64,000 nucleotides of DNA from Cepaea nemoralis (taxonomy: Eukaryota > Mollusca > Gastropoda > Stylommatophora > Helicidae): positions 96,001 through 160,000 of the forward strand of contig JACEFZ010027928.1 in the NCBI GenBank assembly GCA_014155875.1, read 5' to 3'. The translations under genes and the position numbers were made by a program. A model generated the notes under the pieces. That model searched no databases. It saw only the letters and a program-made list of their open reading frames with translations, and was not told the origin of the DNA. This document shows, piece by piece, positions 42,301 to 55,200 of the stretch (position 1 is its first letter; each line of letters starts with the position of its first letter).

Positions 42301-45300
42301 GACTTAAGAATTAAAACCCAATCTTCCAGAGGATTCATAAACAATAACACCAACCATCACGGCCCTGGATTCAGTGTAAAATGGACACTAGAATATTTTC
42401 AGAGTGTTCTGGAAATTATACAGGAAAGGTGATGAGGAAGAACATTATTAATCTTCCGACTAAGCTTTGACCTAATATATATTAAGACATGAAGACCTCG
42501 GTTGCAGACTCTGCCAAGAGATTAAATAAATATTGCTTGTCCTTTTATGGGATGTTGCAAAATTACAGTCCTTTGTAGGCTAGTTTTTTATTTACTAGGC
42601 AATTTTACGTTCAGTGGGTTGCCATTGTTTTCTGATTGAGAAGTTAACATTTAAGTCCAATTGACTGGTGAATGAAATGAATCCACTAGTTTAAGCATGA
42701 GCATATTTACCCCCTCAGCCATACTGAACTCTACCAAGAGATTTCCTTTACTTATTATTAGATAGTAGCTTTTGGCCAGCAAGGACATTAATACTCAGAA
42801 TATCGCTGTGTTTATTTAAAACACACCTGCAATGTTTGCAGTTGTTTAATGGCAGATAGAAGAAGCAAACAAATGTATATTTTTGTGATGGGTAACCTGT
42901 TCTCCCCAGCTGATCAACTGGTCAGTGAGTCATGGTGTTCTGCCAGATTCTGAGCAGATTCAAAACTGCCTGGCCTGTCTGTCATTGCTCCTGCAAGACC
43001 AGAACCTCCATACACTGATTGGACAAGCTGAACATGCCACCTGGGTGTGCAGTTTGGTGGATTCTATCTATCAGCTGCTGTCCTCAAGTAAGTGTTATGA
43101 GTGTGTGTGTGTATATATATTATTTTGAACTGTACAAGGTAGTACTATCACAAATACTGCCGTTGGGGTGCGAAGAATTTTTTTTTTATTGTTGTGTATC
43201 CTTTACAGTAAGTTGCAGTCAACACCAGTATGTTACTGCCATTGTTGTCTTGGCAAGTTTTTACGTTCAGTAGTTTGCAATTATGAAGCATTAGGCCTTC
43301 ATATATCTAGATGTATGGATTGTGATGGTCAGTTTCTTTCTGTCCCAGACAGTTGTGTAAATTTTAAGGCTTGTTGATCCCAGAACCATTAATTATCTGG
43401 TACCCATGTTTATGAAGCTTGTTAACCCCAGTATTATTAATTATCTGGTACCCATTTTTTTAGGCTGTTGACCCTGAATCCATACTAGTCAGAAACAATT
43501 ATTCTGCCTTTGTTGTGCATTACCCCATACCACCGTCTTGGCAGGCAAACAAACAAACCACTACCTCACTGTAGCTCCTATTTTCAGTTGTATTTTAAAA
43601 AATTAAGGTTTTGTTTTAATGCTTGTCTGTCTTTAAAAGTGTTTGTTTTTCTTTAATTTCAGTGGCTGTTCTTCCCAGTGAAGAAGTTGCCAATCTGTTC
43701 CAAGATGATCGCAGAGATGATTATGATGATGATGATGGTAAGAAAGACATTTTAATTGGTTTTAATTGGTTAATTTGCTTTAAAATACTTCAGCAGCCTT
43801 AAAATGCAAATCCATAAGCAGAGAAGCCAGCTCCCTGGCCGAGGGGTTAGCAGCTTTCTCCGTTAACCCCGAATACTCTCGTGGTTGACGTAAGCGCATG
43901 AGAATTAGAAGTGGTTCGAGTCGCGCCAGTGACTTATGAGAGTATGGAGACGGTCGCTCAGAAAGTCGTGGCGTGCTGATGAGCGTAATCTAGCCTATTA
44001 GTATATTACATTGTACACATGTTTTCTTTACAGGGATACATATTTGTAGTCTGAAGCATGAGAAATTGTTGAGAGTTGTGCTGAATTTTGTTGGAATGCT
44101 GTGATATTAATTCTGCACTGACACATTGCAAGGATACTTCTCATGACCAAGAGATGATCAGTTAACAATATGCGGGTTGAGAACTGGCTATTAGAGACAA
44201 TTACATCATCTAATTAAATAAAATGGAAGTGAGCAAACAGATATATCATATGGAGAGGGTTAAGACCAATGGAGCATGTCCTCCAAGATTATTGGCTCCA
44301 TGAATGAACATGTTATTTATATTATGATTATTTATTTTTCCTATTCAATTTCCGACTTTTGATTTCTGTTCACCTGGATTTAGTTCATATTAAGGTATTA
44401 CACTGTGTCTATTTTCTCTCTATCTCTAGTGCAGAGCAACAATATGGCTTTAGTCAGTTAATCGTCGATTATTCTCACTGCACATCGAACCATCAGTCTA
44501 TAAGTGCTCGTATCCCATCATCAGTATCTCCCTCAGTCACATAGTGGTCGACAACACAAGTTTTGTGTTGACTGACTATTCTTCTTTGTCACCTGCATTA
44601 GACTTTTGTCTGGCTTCACCCCTTTTGACTTTGTTTTACGACATGGCTTTACCCAACCTCACTGAGGAATCACTACTTGGTGACAGGAGAAACCTAAAAC
44701 ATACTGCCAACATTATTAGAGAGATGGTATCCCTCCATACCACCATCTTAGTCCATCCTGCATATGTGTCAGTCTGCCTCTGCTTCTTCTCCCACTGATC
44801 TTTTCAGTCATCACAATGTTTTCCATTTGCCTTCTGATTATATGTCCACAGAAGGCTGTATTGATGTGCTTGGTCATTGGAATAAAAATCCCATTTCAAA
44901 GGAGATGTGAACATTTAGCTAGAACACTAGCCACTGTGCTACCATCGCTACCATGTACATCTCTCCATCAAATATTACACACACTGAGACAACATGAAGA
45001 TATGATCAGGATGCAGCCCAGGCGAATGTACAACGAAGGCTCGGGACAGAAATAGCTGAAAATCAGTTACCACCAACCTTCACTGTGGAGATGACACTGG
45101 ATTATGATTGGTTGTCATTTGTAATGAGGCTGGTGTCCTCATTGAGGAACTGTCATTGCTACCACAGTCACTCGTGTAATAACAGTGAAGGTCTCTGGCA
45201 CTCTTTTCACAAGTGATACAAATTTGCAATTCTGATCCTCTTCTTAAGGTGCTAACAAACTTAAATGTTAACGATGGTAACACATCAAGTCTGCATTAGT

Positions 45301-48300
45301 TTCAATGTACAATTCATATGCTGATTAGTTTTTCAGTTTCACTGTTTGCATGTCTCATATGTGCTTGTGATGAAATATCAGAGCCGGGACAGAAATAGCT
45401 GAAAATCAATTACCACGAACCTTCACTTTGGAGATGGCACTGGATTATGATTGGTTGTCATTTGTAATGAGGCTGGTGTCCTCATTGAGGAACTGTCATT
45501 GCTACCACAGCCACTCGTGTAATAACAGTGAAGGTCTCTGGCACTCTTTTCACAAGTGATACAAATTTGCAGTTCTGATCCTCTTCTTAATGTGCTAACA
45601 AACTTAAATATTAACGATGGTAACACATCAAGTCTGCATTAGTTTCAATGTACAATTCATACGCTGATTAATTTTTCAGTTTCACTGTCTGCATGTCTCA
45701 TACGTGCTTGTGATGAAATATCAGAGCTGGTCCACTGCCTTCATACAAGGCTAGACCCTAGTGTTGCTACTGAGCCTCGACTGCCAGTGTTTTTGACGAC
45801 CACTCTCAGGAATATCATCATCTGTAAGTGACTGATTTGGGTGTGTTTATTGTTGTTTGGCTATATTATACTTTACATATTATGGAATTTAGTTAGCATC
45901 ATCTTACTTGTGGCACCTTCAGCATCTTGTAGCAGGTTCTTGGCAGAACATCATCACCATCATGGCCCATAGAAAAGTTTCTCGATTTCTTGCCTTTTAT
46001 CTTTCCTCATAGACTCTCATGCCCAAGTTGTTTGCAGTGTCCTGTGTCCATCTTCATGCAGGTTGACCCCTTGCCTTGTCTCCCAGGAACCACGCCTTCC
46101 ATACTTTCTTTTGATGCCACTGTGACCATTATTACGGCCAACGTATTTCAGTTTCCAATACATGATGTTGTTTATGAGCCAGTGTTCTTTGATGTTCAGA
46201 TCATGTAGATTATTTGTATAGATCTTGTAGATTGTTTGTATTTTTCTTCTTCTTGGTCCAGGATAGTCCAGGAACTTGTCTGCAATATTTAAGCTCAAAA
46301 TCCTAATCTTTCTTCATGAGTGATTGTGAAATGGTTCATGACTCAATTTGTATATTACCACAGAAAAGATGCATGTTCTCACAAATTGTACTATAACTTG
46401 TTTTCTGGTGTTGTTCCATATGTTTTAAATACTGTTTAAACTCTGCATTGCCATAGTCAGTCTACATCTGAGTTCTAGTAAACATTCTCCACTGTTGTTG
46501 ATTCAGGAGCCATAATATTCCGAGCTCTGACATTGCCAATTTCTTCATAGTTGAGTGTGATTTTTGGTTAGCATGTAGTTTTTGTAGAAACTTAAGAGTT
46601 TTAGCAGGCACTTTGGGTAATGGCTAGGAAATTACTCTGACAACAGCATGGTCACGTGAGGGTTTGATGTCTGCACTCACCATTTGTTACACGAGGAAAA
46701 GTCACACCAACAAAATATATTAATGTCCAAGTGCCACAACCAAAACCCCAGTACTTTTGCTTTAATTCACCCCAAACAAACGGAATCCCATGGAATGACG
46801 TCACATCCAGTGGTTCCCTATGTTGCGCTGTAACTCGGTGCGCAATTTTATCGGTGTGCAACAGTTGCTCTCGGCGACATCCCCCTAACTGTAACTGGCA
46901 AAATGAAATGCTTGTCAACTCTTGAGACCAGCAGTATACGAAAAGAATGATGATGATCTGTCTGTACGGGAGACGCGAGGCCTTGCAGCCATGTGGCCTT
47001 GTCTCTGCGAGGATGTCCTGCCGACATACATGGTGAATGTCCTCATCGGCATCTCCATCTGTCCTGGCGCTCAGTATGCTTCTTCTTCTTCTTCTTCTTC
47101 TTCTTCTTCTTCTTCTTCTTCTTCTTCTTCTTCTTCTTCTTCTTCTTCTTCTTCTTCTTCTTCTTCTTCTTCTTCTTCTTCTTCTTCTTCTTCTTTCGTT
47201 CACTTGAAATATGTTTATAACTGCAATGTTGTCTCTTGTATGAATCTAACAGTATTTTTTAGTTCACTCAGCAGTCCATAGAGTTTATCTTTCATTGTTG
47301 TCTCTCTAGGCCAGAATGTCAGCCTGGGCATGTTGGTAGTTTGGGCAGTCCTGGAGTGTGTGCTCCGCTGTCTGCGACGCCAAACCGCATGTGCACATGG
47401 CTGAGTCACCAATCTGGAATTTTGTATACATGTCCCCGGGAAGGTTAACCCGGTCAACAAATGCCCGCAGAAGTCGGATGTGTCGGCCTAACAGCGCAAG
47501 AACGCAGCTCTGCTGTAAACAGGCACAACGCAATCACATCCGAAAAAAACAAAACGGATGAACGAAGAAGAAGAAGAAGTATACATGTGGTTGCGTAATC
47601 TATTGTGTCCTGTTCTGAGACGCAGAATAATGACTTGTTCTGGTCTGTCCATAACGTGGTAGTCGTCTTGAGCAGCTTTTGGTGGCCTTCTAACTGATTT
47701 GATCATTCTTTTCTTTTGGTGGTATGTAATGGGCACATCAGGTTGTTCTTCTTTGGCTCCTTCCTTAGCCATTTGATCAGCTCTGTCATTTCCGGGTACT
47801 CCACAGTGGGATAGTATCCACTCCATGATGACCTTATGCTGACTGCTCAGTCAGCGATAGCACCATGACATGATTATGAGAACAGCATCTAGCAGAATGT
47901 CAGATGCCATATGCTGCAGAAAAGCAACGCTACTCTGCTTGTCGTGGACAACTGCTGCTGCTGCCAGTTCCAGAAAACTGATGATGAGAGAGAGAGAGAG
48001 AGAGAAATGGTTGCCAAAGCCAAAGAAACACTGTGAGGCAATTGAAACGCACTGACACGCACTGTAACCGACACAGAGGAGATCACCGTCAATGCTAAAT
48101 ATAGCTGGTGACCCTAAATATAGCTGGTGACGTTTGTTTGGGGTGAATTAAGGCAAAATTACCAAAACCCCAATCCACGAACATGCATATCAGATTGCTA
48201 GCAACAAACATGATTGATCAACGAGCCTTCAAAGTTAAAGGTCGCGAGCAACAATTCATACTAAAGGTCGCTGGCCAGTAAAATACCAGTAAAAAAACTA

Positions 48301-49168
48301 TTGTGTATATAATTATGCCCGCAACAAGAAACAACTGTGTATGTAACTATACCAGTATAAAAGAACTACTGTGTATATAATTATACCATTAAAAAAGAAC
48401 TACTGTGTATATAATTATGCCCGCAACAAGAAACAACTGTGTATGTAATGATACTAGTAAAAAAGAACTACTGTGTATATAAATATACCATTAAAAAAGA
48501 ACTACTGTGTATATAATTATACCAGTAAAAAAGAACTACTATGTATATAATTACACCAGTAAAAAAGAACTACTATGTATATAATTATGCCAGTAAAATA
48601 GAACTATTCCCCCATATGCTCAGACCTAAAAATGTGATGGTTCAAGCACATCACAAATGCACAGCAGGTTCCTGACACTTTTGTTTTGTTGGTTTTATGC
48701 TGATACATTTACAGTTTTAACATGAGGTGCTAATGTGCCTTGATTTAGCCTCTTACTGACCAAGACCTATTTTCACCTTTCCAAGGCTGACACATGGAGT
48801 ACCGGCAACATTGTCTGTTGCGATGAAGTCAGCTGAGATAATTTTATTGCATAATTTTCTAAAGCTTCCCAAAGAATATTTCCCTCTACTTTGTTGAACA
48901 TCTTTTCCTAGTCGAGAAATAGTATATTTATATTTTTATCATTTTCATTTGCTCTTTCACTTAGTTGTCTCAAGGTGAATATAGCATCTGCACAACCCAT
49001 ACCTCCTCGCAAGCCACATTTTGAACTACCCTGCTGCGTTTCGATGATGTTTCTTACTTACTATTATAGTATTTGTATGTTCTACCTGCACAGCTTAATA
49101 ATGAAATTACCCATTATCTTTTACATTTCTTTTGTTGCCTTTGTTTTTCCACATGCATACAAGCACAT

Positions 49169-49247
<79 letters not shown>

Positions 49248-52200
49248 TGGAGACTTATCATCATTTAAGTCAGTTGGCAAGCCACTTGATGATGAAGTGT
49301 GTGAGTGGATGGGTGTGTGAGTTTTAAAGAAATATTTATATTGAAGAAATTATATTATATACTACTTATTATACTATATTACTTATATTATACAGAAAGA
49401 TTAATTAACAATTCTGTTGTTACATAAGACCGGAAATCATAAACAGTTGATAAGAAATCTGTAATGTCTGAATGATAAAAATATCTATAATATTGTATAA
49501 ACTGCTTTCGTTGAAATATTCTTTTCAGCATTTGCCAGACTCCCAGCTTTAAATACATATGCTCGTACTCCTCCGCTGGTCTGGAGGCTAGGCTGGTCTC
49601 CCACCCCTTCTGGAGAGCTGCATACCTGCCTGCCTCCCTTACCTGTGGAGTACTTGCAAGAGAAGGATGTTCTGAAAGAATTTGTCTTCAGAATTAATTC
49701 ACTAGGTATGGTATACAGTGACAGTTTTGGATGGGTTAAGTTCTACACTAAATGTAATGAAATCAAGATAGTGAAATGTTGTAGCGTGGACTGCATGTCT
49801 AGAAATATGGCGGTCGGCCTGTCACTTGGAATTGACTGGATTGCCTTTTCGATTCACGAGTGCATTTTTCTCAGTCTCCTGGAGGTCATTGCTGGAGCTA
49901 CAGTGTTTGTGCTTTGTGCGATGCTGTCAGCGGGCTGCCCTGCCGAAAGGGACCGAGCCATATGGGATAAATCCCGGGGCAATGAAGTTTATCCTCTCAA
50001 CTTTTATTGCAGTAATGTGTGGCTGCTGGTTTTCTAGTGACTGCCGCTTCCATCGACGATAAACTGCATTTTCTTTGGAGGACTTTTGTGTTGGCATTCT
50101 GACGGCGGCATTATGCACAGCGTACCTGTGTGGGCTGTTGGCTTGTTGAGACTCCTGTCTATTCCACTTTTCACATGGGGCAGTGGGGAGTATTTCGTGT
50201 GATATTCACTGGCACAGGAACGGAGCATAATGGGGATGACCTGTTGCCGTGAAGTTGGAACTGCGACTAACTAACTAACTATGAGTATATAATAACACGC
50301 ATATACAATAGCACAAGTTTACAGTGACATGTGCAAGTATACAATACCGTACAAGTAGTAATTACATTGGAAGGATATGATGTGAGACCTATATTTTTTG
50401 GTCCTTTGAAAAATGCAAATGATCCTGTCAAAAATATCTTCATATACTTAATCGCAGATCTCAGCTAGACAACCTTTGACACATTTTCCCATATTTCAAC
50501 TATTCATCAAGTGCTCATGATTCTAAAGATTCTCAACTATTAAATTATCATTGACATTGCTACATCAAACTCAACACCTGATACCTCATAAAAGTGATAT
50601 TTTTCTAATTTGTAATATTTGGTTACAAGCTCTATCTTTCTCTTCAATTCTCTGTCCTCTGCTTACTGACATACTATACCTTTATACCTTCTCATTAATA
50701 TTTAGATTTGCAGCATTTAACAATAAAATGAGTGTGCACTGTGACAATATGACATTACAGAAGCATAACATGGGGCAGTGAGTTAATTTGCTCCTTTAAA
50801 TACCATTGATGAAGATTTGGGTTGAAATGCTTAAGATTTGTTTACTTCAGTTATCAAGGACAATTTTCATTGCACAGCTAATTCTGTAAGTGGTTAGACA
50901 CAAGGGAGATGTTGGCACAGTGCACAAACTGAACAACATTGGTGAAGATCATAATGTATACTTACTTAAACACACATTCTAAAATAATTTTTGTGGGTAG
51001 TAAAAGAACAGAAATTATGATCGTCTCTAAGAAGAAAGAAATATATATATATCTGTCTGACCCGGCCCGGCTTCGCCCAGCCTCTGGTGGGGAGCATCTC
51101 ATTAAATTCATATAAGTAGTCATATAAGCTCCCGTTCCCGCCTATCTGTCTGTCTGTCTGTCTGACCTGGCCCGGCTTCACCCAGTCCCTGGTGGGGAGC
51201 ATCTCATTTAATTCATATAAGTAGTCATATAAGCTCCCGTTCCCGACTATCTGTCTGTCTGACCCGGCCCGGCTTCGCCCAGCCTCTGGTGGGGAGCATC
51301 TCATTTAATTCATATAATTAGTTATATAAGCTCCCGTTCCCGACTGTCTGTCTGTCTATCTATCTGACCCGGCATGGCTTCGCCCAGCTCCTGGCGGGGA
51401 GCGTCTCATTAAATTCATATAACAAAACAAAATTAAATTGAGAATGTCCTTCCACACACCATCCATTATTTTTAATGAAAACTGTTTGTAGATAACTTCT
51501 TTAAACATAAAAAGATGAGTTAGAAAATTTTCACTATTTAAATAGATGCATTATTTTTATGAAACCTTTGAAAATGCCTTAAAGATTATATCATTATTTA
51601 TTATAACTCATATGCCTGTAAATAACTGTAGACAAAGAGTTTATAAATCTTTGAAAACAATGCAACAATCTATATATAAAATATATAGCAATGCTATTAA
51701 AAGTTATGCCCCTTAAAATAACTTTTCTTAAGTTAAGTCCCCTCGCTATATATAAATGATAATGTAAATTTAAATATTTTAGTAAGTAAATAGCTGATTG
51801 TACACTAACAAACTATGACAGTTGGCTGCACGGGAATGAAAAGAATACATGTAGAAAATTTCATCTCAATCGGATGGACCGTTATTGAAAGCATCAAATA
51901 CATCCCTACACACAAGCATACATCGTCTTATATATATATATATATATATAGCGCCGAACGTTGGGCGGCGCTTACCAAACCCGACACCCCACATTGTGCC
52001 AACGGCTTCGGGCGGAAGAGCGCAATTGGGAGGGTACAAGCCTTACCCTGGTGCGAGGAAATGCAAGCTAAAGACAAAATTGTCATGGCAGGGCAGACCA
52101 GGCCCTAAGCCTTGGTTGGCGACTGGTCTAGGATCGAAGCTCCGACAGGCGGACAGTTAGAGCATTGCTTTGCTGATCCGGCAGCTTCTGCAGCTTGTCT

Positions 52201-55200
52201 TGTTCCAGATGTAGGGGTGTTACCTTTCCTCTGGAGTGAACTAGGCGGGCCGAGAGAGGGATCATGCTGCATGGGCAACACATGATCTCTATATTTTAGC
52301 CCAGGCTTTGTGCTATGGAGAGGCAATAACTCCATCCCTGGTCTTAACTGGTCTCGGAATCAAAGCGAGAGGCAACTGTTACGGGTTATAAGTCCTTGTC
52401 AGTTGGCGTAGACATGGGGCGCCACGCGTTGCCTCTGACGGTGGGAGACACCTATAGGTGTCACTGATCAGCTACCGCCTGCCTCAAGCTGGGCAGCCCC
52501 CAGCCAATTGGGTGCTGATCCGCCACAGCCTGCCTGCTTCAATGGGTGCTTGGGGCTAGGACAAAATCTGAATCGCAGGCTGTAAAACCAATGCACCAGG
52601 TACAAACAAAAATAAAAATAGAAACCTCAAGCTACGGCTTGCAACCTGGAACGTGAGAACCATGTGTCCAGGATTTTCCACTGACTTGACCAATATTGAC
52701 GATGTGAGAAAAACGGCTGTGATTGATGCCGAACTCAATCGTCTCAACATTGATATTGCTGGCCTGCAGGAGACTCGCCTCGCTGAGGAAGGGTCACTCA
52801 GGGAAAACAACTACACCTTTTTCTGGAAGGGTAGAGGACAGGCAGAAAAAAGGCAACACGGTGTGGGCTTTGCAGTGAAGAATTCGCTACTGGGAATGAT
52901 TGAAATTCCAGCAGGAGGAAATGAAAGACTATTATCCCTGCGCTTGGCAACCTCTTTTGGGTTTGCCACCATTATTACTGCATATGCACCGACACTCGAT
53001 TCCTCTGATGATGTGAAGGATTTGTTCTATGAGGAGTTAGACTCCGTGATCAAGGCAGTTCCAAAATCTGACTACATTTATATGCTCAGTGATTTCAATG
53101 CTCGTGTGGGCAAGGACTCAAGTTCATGGCCAGTGTGCCTTGGAAAATACAACATCGGTCGCATGAATGAAAATGGGCAAAGGCTGCTGGAGCATTGCAC
53201 CAGTAATGACCTATGTATTACAAACTCTTTTTTTAAAACAAAAGAGATGCATAAGGTCACATGGAAACATCCAAGATCCGGCCATTGGCACCAGCTGGAC
53301 TTCATCATCACACGGAGACAACATCTGAACCATATATCATTGACTCGTAGTTACCACAGTGCTGACTGTGATACGGATCATTCTTTGGTTGTTGCAAGGG
53401 TTAGACTGAGACCAAAGAGAATCTACACAGCTAAACACAAATCTAGCCACAGGATTAATATTATTAACACTCATGATCCTGAAAAGTGCTTTCAGTTTCA
53501 ACAGCAACTTGAAGATGCTTTCACTGATACACCAGAAAATTGTACAGTAAATGAAAAGTGGGGTCAAATTAAGGAAACTCTTTATAAAACTGCCGTAGGG
53601 GTTTACGGCACTGTGGATCATAAGAGGCAGGACTGGTTTGCGGCCAACAGCGAGACTCTGCAGCCCCTGATTGATAAGAAGAAGAAAGCTCTCTTAAGAA
53701 ACAAGGAAAGACCAACGCGTAACACTCTGAGTGAGCTAAGGCAAGCTAGGAAGGATGTGCAAAAGGCTGCCAGGCAGTGTGCAAATGATTATTGGATCAA
53801 GTTATGTGAGTCCATTCAAATCGCAAGTGATAAGGGAGACATAAGAAGCATGTATGAAGGAATAAAGAAAGCTTGTGGTCCAGTGATCAAAAGAAGTGCA
53901 CCATTGAAAACCTTGACTGGAGAAGTCATCACTGATAAGAAACAGCAGATGGACAGATGGGTAGAGCACTATTTGGAGCTTTACTCAAGTGAGACCAAAC
54001 TAGCGGATGATGCCCTCAACGCCATAGAGGCTCTACCAACTCTTGACCACCTGGACACACTTCCCACCATAACAGAAGTTAAGTGTGCTATAAATGAACT
54101 TGCATCTGGCAAGGCTCCAGGTAAGGATGGGATTCCAATAGAGGTTATCAGGAGTGGGCAAGACACACTCACTATACAGATCCACCAGCTAATAGAGCTA
54201 TGCTGGCGTGAAGGACAAGTCCCACAGGATTTCAAAGATTCAAGCATCATAACACTGTACAAGAACAAGGGTGATCGGAGCGACTGCAACAACTATAGGG
54301 GTATCTCACTTCTGTGTATTGTTGGAAAGTATTTGCCAGAATTGTTCTGCGCAGACTTCAAGTCCTAGGAGATCAAGTCTACCCCGAATCACAGTGTGGC
54401 TTTCGACAGAACCGGTCTACCACTGATATGATATTCTCATTGCGACAAATGCAAGAAAAATGCCGTGAACAGAATCAACCACTGTTTATTGCCTTCATCG
54501 ACCTCACAAAGGCATTTGATTTGGTCAGTCGTGAGGGTCTGTTCAAGGCACTAAAGAAGATTGGCTGCCCACCAACTCTTCTGTCCATTGTGGAATCGTT
54601 CCACACAGGCATGAAGGGTATAATCAAGTTTGATGGTGCAACTTCTGAAGAATTTGAAATCAAGAGTGGAGTTAAGCAAGGTTGTGTACTAGCTCCCACC
54701 CTCTTTGGAATATACTTTTCACTTCTACTGAAATATGCATTTCGTGATCAGGATGGTGGTATATACATTCACTCACGCTCAGATGGCGGCCTCTACAATG
54801 CTCAGAGATTGAAGGCTAAGACCAAAATTAGGAGGGTACTGATCAGAGAGTTGCTTTTTGCAGATGATGCTGCAGTTACGACCCACTCTGAGGAAGAATT
54901 GCAATGTCTACTATCTGCATTCTCCAATGCTTGTTCTGAATTTGGTTTAACAATTAGCAAAAAGAAGACACAGATTATGTCACAAGGTGCACATGAGGTA
55001 CCATCAATCTTTATTGACGACGCCGAACTAGAGATAGTAGACCATTTTACATATCTAGGATCAGTGGTAAATAGCAAATTATCCCTAGATCAGGAAATCA
55101 ACATCCGGATTGGTAAGGCAGCAACAACAATGAACAGGTTAAGAAAAAGAGTCTGGGAGAACAGGAAGCTTACTGCCAAAACAAAAGTCCTTGTCTATCA

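Larger units (their letters stand above)
46749..48166. mobile_element. Candidate foldback/DNA element with inverted ends
   Basis: The left arm CTTTAATTCACCCCAAACAAACG (46761-46783) is matched by the inverse at 48130-48152 (CGTTTGTTTGGGGTGAATTAAG). Outside each arm, in direct orientation, lies ACCAAAACCCCA (about 46738-46749 and 48163-48174), which would fit a 12-bp target duplication. The interior holds a LINE with a long TTC tract. No transposase is seen. Superfamily unknown. Confidence 0.5.

Noticed and set aside
43970..43995. Hammerhead ribozyme core (GCTGATGAG)
   Set aside because: The second conserved box (GAAA) and the stems are missing; the sequence is part of a SINE-A body.
46652..47281. 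Long Arg, Ser or Phe homopolymer reading frames, up to 183 codons
   Set aside because: They are translations of the (TTC)n/(GAA)n tract and its flanks in different frames, not genes.
48975..49327. Arg-Glu repeat frames
   Set aside because: Product of the (GA)36 microsatellite.
51951..52030. HDV-like ribozyme at the LINE 5' end
   Set aside because: The GCGCC...GGCGC hairpin at the very start is suggestive, but the loop is only 11 nt, so there is no room for the P2/P3 strands of the nested pseudoknot, and I could not find a matching catalytic segment.
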